NCBI GenBank assembly: GCA_963965975.1
Contig: OZ014419.1
Coordinates: 2,412,201-2,476,200 of the forward strand
Length of the DNA stretch: 64,000 nucleotides
Origin: Xestospongia bergquistia
Lineage: Eukaryota; Porifera; Demospongiae; Haplosclerida; Petrosiidae
Direction: 5' to 3'
Of the stretch, positions 26,743 through 50,552 are shown one piece after another. The position numbers and the translations under genes are program-made. How positions within the stretch are numbered: the first letter of the stretch is position 1; every line of letters begins with the position of its first letter. The notes under the pieces are model-generated. The model did no database searches, was not told the origin of the DNA, and was given only the letters and a program-made list of their open reading frames with translations.

Positions 26743-29700
26743 TTATCTTTTTTTGGATTTTCTGTTCTTCTTGGAAGTACAAGAAGGACAAAACCATTTC
26801 TTGTCATCAGGAGGAGCAGAGGTGAGTCCAACACATCTCCTAAAAGCAATACCAATATTAATAGTGAATACACATTAAATGACTTACATATGAAGCCATA
26901 TATCACAATTATCACAGCAAATCATAGGGGTACCATCATCAGGGCGTCGACATGTAGGACAAATATAAACTTCTGGTCCAGTGTCACCAATGTTAGTGTT
27001 CTCGTGGACACTGGTAACAATAACGGATGAACTTTGTGAAGGGGAAGCAACCTAAATTAAAGGAATATAATATGAATTAAGTGACAGCTGCTAATGAGTA
27101 CCTTTTTTAGTTTAATTGATGGTACTTTCTTTGGAGCAGACGATTGAACAAACCTAGTAGTGGATAATGTAATCACATGACTATCACATGACATTGCTCA
27201 CAAGTTATCACTTTTGGCTCGTTTTGTATGTGTCTGATGTGATGAGCTAAATACATCTCCAATTTTAGGTGAGGAATTGCGAACTCTTAAATTAGGAGGT
27301 GGGACATGTGGGTGTGGTATTGTCTGCTTTGATCTTCCTCTTCCAGTTGTTTTCTTACTGGATACAGAATCTACATAATGAACACTAAATACTAGTAATA
27401 AAGGAGTTATCTTTTAACCTCCTAGTTGAGGTAATTTTAGCCTTAATTTGAGTCCACCACTAACTGGTTGTGTTTCCTCATGTTGATCTCTGTCCTCTGA
27501 ATCATCAGAGTGAGACCTGAAAGAATGGGAATAAGACTTTGTTTTGGTTTCAGAATGGATTTCTAAGAGACGAGGGTGAGACACTGGTGTGCCCTTATCT
27601 TCATCATCATCAGAGGTACTGCTACTAGAACTTGATGAGGCCTGGGTCTTAATCTATATTAGAGAATTACAACTCATTATTGAAACCATACAATTCATTT
27701 CTACTACCTTCTTGGGTTCTAATTCAGTATGAGGTACATCTAGTCCTCTCTTCCTTCCTCGACCACGCCCTCTATTGTGACCACGTACTCTCTTCACATC
27801 TTGATCTCTTTTCACCACTAATACAGTAGGTAAAACAGACTTAGGTATAGTCACTTTAACCTCTTCTTCACTTGATACACTTGGTGATTTGTCCTTCTTT
27901 ATCAAATGTTTTCGTAAAATTTTTACTACCAGACTTGAAGGTGAAGGGTTGGTTATAGGAGGTTCCGTGTGTAAAGAATGAATAGATTCTACCTTTTGGT
28001 ATTGAGATGAAGAGACAGTTAAATCTTTAGTTGACTGGACAGGTCGAATAGTTCCTTCAGTCAACAAAGGTACTACAGGTCGAACAACTCCCTTTGTTAT
28101 AGACGTTAATAAGGGAGCTACAGGTTGAACCTTTGTTACAGATGTTAATGAGGATGCTACTGCTTCAGGTGGAAGGATAGATTCCACTCGTTGATAATGA
28201 GAAGATGATACAGTCAAATCTTTAGTACTTTTTACAGGACGTGGGGAGAACCCAACAGTAACAGCTTTTACTGACGACAAATCTATAGCAGGTGTTTCTT
28301 TATCTTTAGTAGATGGTAAGATACCTTTATGAATACGTACAGTAAGTGATCTAGGGACACCTTCAGATATATCAGAACCTGGAGATGAACTTTTGGTTAG
28401 TTGTTGTGTAGTACTTCTTAATTCTTCACTCTCCTCATCAACTTCCACTTCTTCTTCCTCTTCCATATCCTCATCATCATCCTCTTCTATTTCCTCATCA
28501 TCTTCCCTTACAACAACAGGTAAAACTGGTACTGATGTCTCCTGTATCAATGGTGTTCTATCAGACAGAACATCTTGGGTTGATGGCTTCTCTTCTACTT
28601 TTGTTGTAGCTGATATAAGTGGATACTCAATAGACTCAGATGATGTATCACTATCACTACTGTCATCCTCTTCTTCTTGAGTTGATAAAGGTGACCTTTG
28701 TTTATTACTTTCATGATAAGTGAAAGACTCCAGATAAGGAACTACAGTACTTTGTTCTGGAGGAGGAGCAAGAGATAATTGACTAGTGGATGGGATAGGA
28801 GACGCGTTATCCTCCTCCTCCTCCTCATGTGTTTCTGTTGGAGGTTTAACAGATGCTGGACTAGAGGCAGAAGAAGATGAAGAAGATGAAAGGAACAGGT
28901 CTCCTTCTACTTGTTGTAACGGCAGAGTTGTTGAGGGGAGTGGTTGAGAAGGTTCCTCAATTAATGGCGATAATTCAGATGACTGTGAAGACTCTGGTGT
29001 ACTTTCAGGAGACAATGGTTGATCAACTTTTGGAGAAAGTGGACTTGTTGGTTTTGACAATGGTGGTTCATGGATGGGTGTGGTTACAAGTGGATCAACT
29101 TCTAATTGCTTTTCTGGGATATCAATGTTTACAGGAGAATTAGGTTGAGATGTTTTAAGATGGGATTCTTTCGTTGGTGCCAATGACAGTGTGCTACTTT
29201 GAGGAAGTGGCCGAAGAGGAGCAGACATAGTAGGGAGTGGACGTAAAACAGGTCTAACTGGTTTTGTAATGAGAGGACTTGTGGGTGGAGTTTTGTGATG
29301 TGGGGAAAAGACTGTTGAGTGTAAAGAGGATAATTGTGGCATGGAATGTATAGGTGATAGAGGAGTTACTGGACTCATTAAATGGAGTTGGGGCATGCGA
29401 GGAGACTCTGAGTGAGATGAGGGAACATCCCCTAGTGTAGATGGAGTCTGTTGTTGCTGTAACGGTTCTATTGGAATAGTAAGATTAGGTTTGGGTTTTG
29501 GACTTGGTTTAGGTTTCAGTCCAATAGGTTCCAATTCAATATTTTCTTCTTGCTCTATAGAAGTGATGGATGGAACTAAGGGAGAGTGTTTTTCACCATC
29601 ATGTGACTTAGGTGGAGACTCTATTACTGGTGGTAAAGGATCTGATTCCAATGAATGCTGAGATTCTATAGTAGTGGGTGTGGCTGGTGTCTTAGGAAGA

Positions 29701-30944
29701 GGAGAAGATGGGACAGACAATTTCTTGAGTGTTTGCAACATACCTAGGGGGAGAGAAAAATCAACAAAGAGGTAAATTCAAATCTTATACATGTACATGA
29801 ATTACCTCCTCCAGTAAACTCTTCAGAGACACTACTTCGTCGACTAGCACTCTCATCATCTCCTTCACTAAATGCTCGATGATAAGAGAACGATGGTAAA
29901 CCTGCATTACCAATTATGGGAGGGGATTTGAGACTAGTGGGTGTGGCTACTGCTGTGTCATCCTCTTCTGTCATATGAATACCACTCTCAGTATCTTCCT
30001 TGTCATCTATAAAAATAATCCATTCATCCATTCTATTATGTCATTCATCCATTAGTTTGTTTCTATCATCTATTAAATCATCCATTAAATTAATTCATTC
30101 ATCCATTAATCTGTTTCTATCGTCCATTAAATCATTTCATTCATCCATCGCTCTGTATCTATCCATCTATTTTATCTATCCATTAATCTATTTGTATCCA
30201 TCTCCACATTATTTCATCCGTCGATTACATCATTTAAGATGAATGGACAGATCAACAATAGATAAAAAACGATAATAGCTTCCAAACTATCTGTCCATAA
30301 TACTATCTATTTATTCATAACACTTATTTTGTCATATGTCCATAATACCATCTTTATTAGTTCACAATACCTATTTTATCTTTCTGTATCTTTGGAAGTG
30401 GTGGTAAATAGCCTGGTATCTCCTCCCATTCATCGTCATCTCCCTCTCCTTCTCCTTCACCAGCTGATCCACCACTTTCTTCCTCTAATGTCACTAGCTC
30501 ACTGGTAACTAAACCACGATCTCTCTTTCTCAGTACTTTGCTATCAGTTCCATTGTATAAGTGGGTTTGTGATCGTGGGATGGGGAGAGTAGGAGGTACA
30601 GTTGGAAGAGAAACTATATTGACATTTTGAAAATACTCCGATAGATCTTGAGGTACAATATTCAATTCGTTGAAGGCGCAATAAACATCGGATAAATTTG
30701 GCTCGCTCCTTTCAGCTATAAATAACAAAAAAAATTTAACCACGCCTTCTACCACACCCAATCAGCACTCACCATGGTTGCAATATTCTGCTGTTGTTTT
30801 TCCAAGTGTTTGCAAGTATCTTGCAAGTACATCAGTTAGAACATCACAAGATCCGTTATGAATGCCGTGCCAACCAACACTCTGACACAAGCTAGCTACA
30901 GACGCTCTCAGTGCAAGTCTGTAATATCTCTCCGAAGCCGCCAT
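26743..30944 (-). CDS. TAF3: TFIID subunit 3 (TAF3): histone fold and PHD finger
   Basis: TAF3 pairs with TAF10 in TFIID and reads H3K4me3. Exon 1 (30773-30944) gives the histone fold: RLALRASVASLCQSVGW, then CDVLTDVLARYLQTLGK. Exon 2 is 30371-30715, exon 3 is 29806-30006, and exon 4 (about 27708-29743) is a long Pro/Ser-rich disordered region with an acidic stretch near 28440-28500. Several small exons follow. The PHD finger is split: 27052 to about 26896 with VYICPTCRRPDDGTPM, CCDNCDIWLHM; and 26743-26839 with RCVGLTSAPPDDKKWFCPSC, then a basic tail KKNRKSKKR and stop. The DDGTPM and W residues used for methyl-lysine binding in human TAF3 are present. It starts 58 bases from EMC3 in the opposite direction. 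Confidence 0.93.
30014..30235. repeat. Degenerate CATCCATTAAT minisatellite in TAF3 intron 2
   Basis: Imperfect units built on CATCCATTAAAT/ATTCATCCATTAATCTG recur across about 220 bases between exons 3 and 2 of TAF3. The rest of the intron up to 30370 has looser copies in TATC/CATAAT form. Confidence 0.75.
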
Positions 30945-31002
30945 TTTGGTGGGTGTAATGTGCAATGGGTGTGGTCATAAGAGGACACGTGGTCTGGACA
31001 AG
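30945..31002. promoter_or_regulatory. 58-bp bidirectional promoter of TAF3 and EMC3
   Basis: Only 58 bases separate the TAF3 start codon (30944, minus) from the EMC3 start codon (31003, plus). Core promoter and both 5' UTRs must overlap here or extend into the coding exons. An in-frame ATG (30965 on the minus strand) exists upstream of the chosen TAF3 start, but MAASERYY fits the family N-terminus better. Confidence 0.6.
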
Positions 31003-32517
<1,515 letters not shown>

Positions 32518-32868
32518 TGTTGATATAGAAGTCTCAGACCCAAACATCACTTGGGAATGGGACCAAATCAAAATTATTAGTCCGTTTTATTAAATAATAG
32601 TCATATACTTTGATATGGGTGGGACCTGTCATCAGTACCCTAATATTTAAGTGGCTACCAAACTTAGGGTTAGAAATTTCAAGTTTAGGAATTTATCTGA
32701 GTATGGGAGTTTAGAACACTTCTTTAGTTCAGTTAAGTGGAGAAGATAGTGACCTTAATTTAAAAAGTTTATAATAATTATAATTATTCTAAACAAAATT
32801 ATGTCTAAATATCAATGGAAAGAACTTCTATTTTGTTCCAATAATACTATACAAGTCATAAATGTGGT
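32518..32868. other. Convergent 3' flanks of EMC3 and UBA1 copy 1
   Basis: 351 AT-rich bases between two stop codons on opposite strands. They hold both 3' ends. No exon, RNA gene or strong repeat is visible. Confidence 0.5.
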
Positions 32869-37935
<5,067 letters not shown>

Positions 37936-38366
37936 GAAGTGATAGAAGAAGACTCAAACCAAACCAGCTCTCAGAAACCACCCCACAAGCTGTTCTTTGC
38001 TCCTATTTAGGGTAGCTTCTCCGCACGACAAACTCGAAGAGTATACGGAGAACTACGGTGATTTAATATTTCAGGACCCTAAACAACTCGTTGCAGACTG
38101 TTTCTCTAACTCGTACTGTTCATCAGTTGTATCATGAAAGAAATAAATTGCCAAATCGTTCTTGAGGCCTGTCTTTTTAATTCTGTTCGTCTTCAGCAAC
38201 TTGCAATCAACAATAGGGTCTTAAATAGCAGGAAACTGTACACACATGCTATCTCATGCCCAGCTGTGTAGTAGTAATGTTTATTCATTAACAACCTAAT
38301 TATTAGCTTTAATTATGATGCAAAGTTATGAATATTAAACAACAAATGTAAAAGCACAAGGAACTA

Positions 38367-40214
38367 TTACAAAGATGCGACACTCATGATAGTATAGTCG
38401 TCTAAGTTATATGTTCCAATAATGTATGGATCATTAGGATCAACTGGATTCTCCATAGCTTGTTGATCATGATACAAGTTGCGTTCTGTATATTCTTCGA
38501 TAATTGTACGTTGTCTTATAATAGAGGACTCTTGCCTGATTCTTCCTTTATACCAATATGCTGCAAAAATATACAGAAGAAAAGATGCACTAGCAAAGCC
38601 AACTCTAACAGCATATGAAATGTAAGAACAGCCTGCAGTATTAGCAGATAGGATCGTTGATAACAGTACATTGACTGATTGGAGTGCATACCAAAACCCT
38701 ACCAATAGACCCTGCATACTTCGAGGTGACTGAGCTAGTATGAATTCTAACGCTGTCAGGAAGACCAGTAACAAACTGAAACCATTCAAAAATTGTGGAA
38801 CAATTAAAGTGTATTGACTGAGCAATGTGTTAGGTTGGGTGGAATAGTCTGGAAAGGATGCATTTATTAAATTTCTGCCACATGCATCAACAAATCCTAA
38901 TTGTCTAAATGCATTGTTTATCAACACCGACATGGCAAGCTCAAGCAGGATAGAGAACAAGGTCACCAACAAACCAGCTCCCATTCTTTTAATCATATTT
39001 GGCAAGAATTTGTAGAAGAATGGAGTCAGAATCAACTTGTATATGGGTACTCCGATAATAATGACTAAATAGGTGACAAAATAATTTTCAATTAAACATT
39101 GCGATCGTGTAATAATGCCTGTATTAAATGTTGTAGACATCAATCGTTTATACTGTTCTATAAAAATGCTAGTATTGTCAATTAAAAGAAATCCAAACAG
39201 AGACAAAAGTAGAACAATAATACGTCCAAGAGTTTTGACATCTTCTACCTCTTCTGTAGTGTAAGGTCCACCATATCGTTTCTTTGCAAAATTGATGCGA
39301 TTTTGTGGTTCTTCATCATTATATGTGAATGCACTACGATTGAGTGGGTACTTGTGAGTCTTAGCGTATTTTAATACCCCATGAACCAGTTTTATGGGGT
39401 TTTTGCGAACAATCTGACGTATCTCTAAGTGCCGTCGTGAGCAAGGAAGGAGTACTATTATGATGATAATAATAAGAGTTATCACTTCAACCAGAGGAGC
39501 AGTAGCAATTGAAGGCATGTTTATAGGACATGATACTAATAGAATAACAAGTACAGGCATGAAATACATACACCAAAAAGACCAATGAACAAAATTGCTG
39601 AGTTGATCTGATGAAGCAAATAACAATTGATCGGTCCCAAACTGAATGATATTTGATTCAAATATTGCAAGACCAATCTGAAATGGTATGAGGAGTATTG
39701 CTATTAATAAGCCACCAATTTCCACTCTTTTAGCATTATCTAGAAACCTGAGGCCTACATAAGCAAATGGTGAAATAAATAAAGCTAACAACATCAGTAC
39801 AGTTCCTGATACCAACATTTTATATCGAGTCCAGTAGACCTCACCTATAATACCAGCCATTGGATATAGAATCAATGCAATAAACTGTGAGGTACCTATG
39901 ATATAGATTGGATATGACTTGTATGCTCCAACATCAAGTACCCCTCCCAGATTAAATATAGTATAATTGTAGATACCATGAGTCATTAAGATCCACAAAA
40001 GCACAATATAAACCTTCTTAGATCTTGGTATGTGGGGTCTGAGTTTTTGAGGTATCGAGCAACATTTAGTAGTACTGGTTTTGTCATCCTCTGTAGTGTT
40101 AGTATTGCAGCAGCAGCAAAGACAATGATTCAGGCAGAATTTGCTCTGCACCTTGGTCACTTGAGACTGAGATTCATTGCTACTATTGCTAGTACTATCA
40201 TTAGTACTGGTCAT
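38367..40214 (-). CDS. POT/SLC15-like proton-coupled transporter, intronless
   Basis: A single open frame of 615 residues with about twelve hydrophobic segments and an MFS/POT-like plan. The N-terminal cytoplasmic part has a cysteine cluster (CLNHCLCCCC) before the first membrane helix (KVYIVLLWILMTHGIYNYT). Supporting signatures are NIIQFGTDQL after helix 4-5, where POT proteins have a related NxxxFGxDQ segment, a central loop with KYPLNRSAFTY and KRYGGPYTTEEVEDVK, and FILAQSPRSMQGLLVG near helix 10-11, like the POT AQSPxxMxG motif. Family members move small peptides or related solutes with protons; the substrate here is unknown. The lack of introns is striking among intron-rich neighbours and suggests a retrocopy. 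It lies between the UBA1 arms. Confidence 0.75.
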   Translation of the reverse strand: MTSTNDSTSNSSNESQSQVTKVQSKFCLNHCLCCCCNTNTTEDDKTSTTKCCSIPQKLRPHIPRSKKVYIVLLWILMTHGIYNYTIFNLGGVLDVGAYKSYPIYIIGTSQFIALILYPMAGIIGEVYWTRYKMLVSGTVLMLLALFISPFAYVGLRFLDNAKRVEIGGLLIAILLIPFQIGLAIFESNIIQFGTDQLLFASSDQLSNFVHWSFWCMYFMPVLVILLVSCPINMPSIATAPLVEVITLIIIIIIVLLPCSRRHLEIRQIVRKNPIKLVHGVLKYAKTHKYPLNRSAFTYNDEEPQNRINFAKKRYGGPYTTEEVEDVKTLGRIIVLLLSLFGFLLIDNTSIFIEQYKRLMSTTFNTGIITRSQCLIENYFVTYLVIIIGVPIYKLILTPFFYKFLPNMIKRMGAGLLVTLFSILLELAMSVLINNAFRQLGFVDACGRNLINASFPDYSTQPNTLLSQYTLIVPQFLNGFSLLLVFLTALEFILAQSPRSMQGLLVGFWYALQSVNVLLSTILSANTAGCSYISYAVRVGFASASFLLYIFAAYWYKGRIRQESSIIRQRTIIEEYTERNLYHDQQAMENPVDPNDPYIIGTYNLDDYTIMSVASL

Positions 40215-40476
40215 GATAATGATACTAATGTGTTAGTTGTCACTGTAAAATGGATTTAAAGTCTGTCTACTTTTATAGTTTGTGAATGTGTAGGAGTTTG
40301 CATGGCTTTGTAAAGGATATAGTGTCACATGAATATTTTCAGAAACGATAAATATTCATATTAACCTCCCACTTCCTGAAACGGACTTCACCTTGCTGTC
40401 TGGCAAAAGGCACGTAGCAGGTATAATATAATGAATACTTCCTAATTGTTGCTAACTGTTTGGTTTTTCATTTTTT

Positions 40477-40538
40477 ATGTCCATTGAACAGTATAGTCCT
40501 TCTTTCCTAAAAGAAGAGCTGAGATAGAGGTTGAAGAG
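40477..40538 (+). other. Remnant of the UBA1 first exon in copy 2, now a 16-codon upstream ORF
   Basis: This exon starts MSIE like the first exon of UBA1 copy 1 and keeps a basic KRR codon set in another frame. From its ATG the reading frame ends at a TAG at 40525-40527. The donor after 40538 splices to an exon at 40594 carrying the ATG at 40600. The old start now gives only a short upstream ORF, so the basic N-terminus seems lost. Confidence 0.65.
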
Positions 40539-40599
40539 GTTAGTAAAAAGACTGTCATAATATGGTATTTAACTGTTTTTTAATATTATTTAGATTGAG

Positions 40600-45295
<4,696 letters not shown>

Positions 45296-45490
45296 AAGAA
45301 TATTATAACTTTTGCTGATAGCTAATCAACTCTAGTTTTTGTGTGACAATTTTTGACAATTTTTTGACTGTATTAGAAATTTAATTTTAATTTTTAGACA
45401 AAATGTTAGACTAACACTATACAAAGAAATACAACTACATTAGTCACATGAAAGTCATATGACATTCCCAATCACATAGTAGAGCAGTAA

Positions 45491-47224
45491 TTATAGCTTC
45501 TCAAGAATGAGGGCTGCTGCTCCACCTCCTCCATTACAAATAGCAACCATTCCTTTCTGTCCTTGCTCCAAGTTATGGACCAAATGTGCGACAATACGTG
45601 TACCACTCATACCAATAGGATGACCTAGAGAGACAGCTCCACCGTGTATATTGACCTTATTAGGGTCAAGGTCAAGTATCTTGATATTAGCTAAGACAAC
45701 AACTGAAAATGCTTCATTAATTTCATATAGAGCTATATCATCTTTAGTTAGCCCACAGGCATCCAATACCTTAGGAATAGCAGCTGCTGGAGCTGTGGGA
45801 AAGTCAACAGGAGCTACAGCTGCATCTCCAAAACCAACAATCCTTGCTAATGGTTTTATACCATGAGATTGAGCATAGCTCTCTGTCATTAGAACACAAG
45901 CAGCTCCTCCATCATTGAGCGTTGAGGCATTAGCTGCTGTGACTGTACCTCCATCTTCCTCTTTCTTAAAAGCTGGTTTAAGAGTGGGAAACTTTTCAAA
46001 ATTAGCTCGTAAATATTCCTCATCATGCTCAATAGTAACATCTGGTTTCCCTTTCTTCTGAGGTATACTGACAGGAATTATCTCTTTAGCCAGTAACCCA
46101 CTCTCGGATGCTTTAGCAGACAGTTGATAAGATCTTTTAGCGTATTCATCTTGTTCAAGACGTGATATGTCATATTTCTCAGCAGTATCCTCAGCACACA
46201 TTCCCATATGAAACTGATTATAAACATCCCACAGTCCATCCTTAATGATACCATCCTCAATATTCTGATGTCCATAGCCAAACCCTTCTCGTCCTTTACT
46301 AAGATAATAAGGGACTAGACTCATTGATTCCATACCACCAGCAATCATACAATCCTGACTACCACAAGCTAAAGATTGAGCTGCCATCATAATAGATTTA
46401 GTACCTGATGCACACACTTTGTTCACTGTGGTACAAGGAGTTGAGATCGGTAGCCCTGCCCCCAAAGCTGCCTGCCTTGCCGGAGCTTGTCCTTGTCCAG
46501 CTGTTAATACATTTCCCATGTATACTTCTTGAATCTGTGACAGAAACAATAAGTACAAGTATGACATCACAGTATATTGTACTTCTTAATATAATTGTGT
46601 TATTAATAAGATACTAAAAGAATGAGTCAGAATTATTATCAACATTATATATGTTGCCTACTATATTTCTATATGAATAATAAAAAATAAACTAAGAAAT
46701 GTTCTAAGATATCTCTGACATTTTGTCTTACTTGTTCAGGTGTAATTCCAGCTCGTTCAATAGCAGCTTGTATAGCAATGCTTCCTAATTTACTAGCTGG
46801 AAGTGAGGAGAGTGATCCGCGGAAACTACCCACTGGAGTACGTACTGCACTGGCTATGAGTACTTCATTGGAACGTTGTTTGAAACTAAACAAGAAATGC
46901 TCATTATCTGGTCTAATTTCTAACACTATTGATTATAAAATTAGGGTCCTTCTGGGTTTAATGATGCAGTTTCTATAAATAGTAACACACAAGCACATGT
47001 TACTATGCTTAGGAATGGGGATGATGTAATCCCTATCCCTATTGTTTACTTCCAGGAACTGCCTAAAATTATTATTTTATAATTAATAATACCAAGGAGT
47101 CTGGGAACAAACATATTATTTATTTAATGATAGATGGTAAATGTACTCACCTTCTAGCTGTACTTGTTGATAAGAGTCTTGTAAAGGATCCTCTTAAATA
47201 TATAATTCTTCTCAGAGAAAGCAT
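45491..47224 (-). CDS. ACAT1: Mitochondrial acetyl-CoA acetyltransferase (thiolase)
   Basis: This enzyme condenses two acetyl-CoA or cleaves acetoacetyl-CoA in ketone-body and isoleucine metabolism. Three exons: 47151-47224, 46732-46885 and 45491-46534, giving 423 residues (human 427). The first exon gives [18 protein letters not shown], an Arg-rich acid-free mitochondrial targeting peptide. Catalytic landmarks are NKVCASGTK (nucleophile Cys), [22 protein letters not shown] (His) and CNGGGGAAA (second Cys). The order and length are complete. [12 protein letters not shown] matches the FADAAVEPIDFP region of ACAT1, supporting the mitochondrial enzyme rather than the cytosolic ACAT2 type. It converges on UBA1 copy 2 and is divergent from ZMYND10. 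Confidence 0.95.
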
Positions 47225-47377
47225 CGTAAATTGCAGTGTTGTATGATAAGGTGTGTCTGAGTATACGGAGCAAACTTTAATTAGTTTTTCTTCAATTATT
47301 TTTCCTAAGAAATTTTAGAATGTTTCCGTTCACTTCCGTATACGATTTTTAGTCATACCCCTATTTACTCTGCAGGC
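47225..47377. promoter_or_regulatory. 153-bp bidirectional promoter of ACAT1 and ZMYND10
   Basis: The gap between the two start codons (47224 minus, 47378 plus) is 153 bases. No TATA box or other named site is clear. Confidence 0.55.
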
Positions 47378-50271
47378 ATGGCAAGGTGAGTATAGTATTA
47401 TTTATTTGATTTAGTTATACTCTTATATTATTCAATAGTAGTGATCATATTGTCTTCCCTACTGAAGCTGAGGCATTTGTTAAAGAGCTCCAAGAAATGG
47501 GTGTGGCTACAATTGGATCAGAGAGGTGAGAAGAGGGGGAGTACTTATCAGATACAAAATCAATAATTAGTCAACTGATTAATAATAACACATTAATAAT
47601 TTTTTAATAGATGGTCAGTACAAAGAGAGCGATTAGAAAAACTGGCCATGCAAGCTGTAGTCAATGTATCAAACAATACAGATGAATTTATTAAAACATT
47701 TCTCATGTCTTATAACAAGGTGAATAAATTAGTAACATGATGTTATTATTATTATTGTATAAGTTTGATATTCTATATCATAGGTCATTGAGTATCACAA
47801 GGGTTTTAATTTTAGCAACTTTACAAATTTAATCCTCGCCAATGGCAGCCACACCCATATAAATATTAATTAGTATTGTCAAATTTTAATGATTCTCCAA
47901 ATTTAAACCTGCCAAACACTATTTTGGAAACAACAAATACCACTATACAGTATTATTACATTTACATTTATAATGAAGTTTTATCTTCTCTTAAAGGTTA
48001 TTGTTGTCATTCATGAGCTACTTGTTGTGGATGTTTGGAAGAAAAGGGTGTTCCCCCTTCTTTTTAAACAGTCAGTTACTCCAAGGACAAGCTTTCCAAC
48101 TTATCTAGTGGTACACCAAGATCCATAAACTTTATAGTTATTAATTCAAGTATCCATTGATATAGAAATGACATATATTGTCATTAATATTTAGATATTA
48201 TCTCTTTTTCTATCTATTAGCTTTATCATGAAGCGTCACTGGTCAGTCTCCTTGAAGTAATTTTATTCTATCAAGTAAGACAAATGTCATATTGTGACAG
48301 TGTTTTAAATTTGACTGTTTTTAACAGGAAGTTTGTGAATGTTTGGATGAAAGTGTGCTTGATTTAATAGACTATTGTCATAGGTTTGGCTCCACCCACT
48401 TGTCACACCCACCCAAACAATATTATACATTCAATAGGAAAATAACTGAACTAATTACTCTAGGGATGGAGGAGGATGACGTTAGTAGTTCAAATGATAA
48501 GACAATACATCAAGTATGATATAGTAAAATAACACCAAAATATGTGTTATATTTTTGTAGGAGTTGGAAGAACAACAAAAAAACATTAACTTTGGTATAC
48601 AAATGAAGTGTTTATCAATTAGTCACTACATCACTAATCACCTAAGAAGGTATAATAATACATAATAATATATAAATAGCAATATATATATTTTTTAGTT
48701 TTTCATTAAGTGTGTCTACTCGCTTACTTAACACACATGGTAAGAGATACAGTCAAGTCATAGCAGCAGTTGTCATGGCAACATATTTGTTTTGACTTGC
48801 AATGTGTAGATTTTCCATGTCTTTTGGTTAATGTCATTCAAATGAGTCCATGGAGTAAAAATGATAGTAAAGGTAGGAGGTGATTCTTAATAATATTCAT
48901 GATTGTGTTTCAACCAATTAGGTGAGCTGATGAAATACGAGGATGGGAAATGGCAGGAGGTTGACCGATCAGATCGTCTGAAACTTACTAAACTAGAAGG
49001 ACAAGTATGTTTTGGGTTGATGATGTAATAATGATGTCATTGTCTTAAGGTGTGGCTTACACTATATCATTTACTAATGGATGAACACAGTCAAAACAAA
49101 TATGAATATACCTCATATAAAAAGGAGCATTTATTAAAGGTATGCCAATACCATAATATTTAAATAATGATAGATATGAGTACAATGTCTAGTTGTTTAC
49201 TGCTACTAGTAGCACTTTGTCTTCTATACTAAGTGAAAGGAGTGGTATAGTATAATGGTAATTACTGATATTAGACTAAACAATACCTAGTGGTATAGTA
49301 TACAGGTGTGGTATACCAGAACATATCATTTTATAGCTTCGTGGATATCTCATTGAGCCTGTATTGGAACAGGTTCCTTATTTAATTCCATTGCAACGCT
49401 ATCTTCAACAATTATCTCTTATGGAACCACCAGCTGCTAACACTGGACTCATTCTAGAACAGGTATGACTGATTCCAAGACTAGGGCATGGGAATGAGGA
49501 TAAAGGTTGCACATACTTCTCTATAGGTTCCTGTAATATACGATCGGATACTAAAGGAAGGGAAGGATCAGTGGGTGGAGTTTGCCAAGAAACAAAGCAA
49601 ATTGCTGCTTGAACCAGACCCAGAAAATTTGAAAAGTCAAGCATCAAGGTATTATTGTGTATATGACTACAAACAGATGTATATTAGTGAAAACATATAA
49701 CTGTATTATATATTGAATATATGTACAATATGTCATTATACATATATATTGGTCATTGTGTACATTTGTATTTTAAATTCTGTAGCTATAATACCTAGTA
49801 TACCAGGTGTTCTAACAATGTGGTTATACTATCCTCCTCTTTTTAGAGGAATACAAACCACATCTGTTGAACTCCTCCTTTGGAAATTATAATGTCTTCC
49901 TCTCTGTTATATACAGATGGGTTGATTCTTATAAGTTTGATGTACTAGAGACATTAGTTGATGGCCCTCCTAAGTGTGCTCTCTGTACAAGGGAAGCTTG
50001 TAAAAGATGTTCACGATGTCGTAGCGAATGGTATTGTGGAAGGTAGTGTCTTATTGATGTAATATGTTCAATTGTTGTTCATCTACTATTACAATGTTGT
50101 GTCATTGTTTCTTTTTCCTGTACACATCTCTTCATTCATCTATCGACTCGTTTGTCAATTCTTCATTCAATAATCTATTTATACTCCTTCAGAGAATGTC
50201 AGGTGAAACATTGGAAGAAACATAAGTCTTCTTGTGATCTACTCCACCAGGCACTGCAGCAACAGTCTTGA
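47378..50271 (+). CDS. ZMYND10: MYND zinc-finger protein 10 (dynein arm assembly factor)
   Basis: ZMYND10 acts in the cytoplasm to preassemble axonemal dynein arms of motile cilia. About fourteen short exons read through. The first is tiny (ATG GCA AG) and splices to a segment SDHIVFPTEAEAFVKEL. Family matches include RERLEKLAMQAV, VVIHELLVVDVWKKRVFP, the region with TSFPTYLV, LYHEASLVSLLEV, EVCECLDESVLDLIDYCHR, LEGQVWLTLYHLLMDE and ILEQVPVIYDRI. The C-terminal MYND finger lies in the last two exons: CALCTREACKRCSRCRSEWYC, then ECQVKHWKKHKSSC, with all Cys/His ligands present. The stop is at 50269-50271. Its presence fits a sponge, which has motile cilia on larvae and choanocytes. Confidence 0.93.
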
Positions 50272-50552
50272 AAATGATAAACAATCGTGTCATGGCAACC
50301 CTATCACTAACACCTATGCTGTTTAACATTATTTATGTTTCTAAACTGTTTAAAAGATAATTATATATTATAGAGTACACATTTTTTATTAATTATTTTA
50401 GTACATAGTAGGCAAGTTTTAATAATTTTTTGTCATCTAAAGCCTTTTAAATGCTCAATGAATATCATTATCAGAAATTAATATTATTTATGTACTGAGT
50501 ATTATAAACGCTATTCATATAGTACGTTTGTTTTTGCAAGAGAAAAGTTACT
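50272..50552. other. Intergenic region between ZMYND10 and the pseudokinase-Kelch gene
   Basis: 281 AT-rich bases on a same-strand junction. They hold the 3' UTR of one gene and the promoter of the next. I see no exon or named element. Confidence 0.45.

Noticed and set aside
28393..28680. Serine-rich plus-strand open frame
   Set aside because: It is the antisense shadow of the acidic, low-complexity region of TAF3 exon 4.
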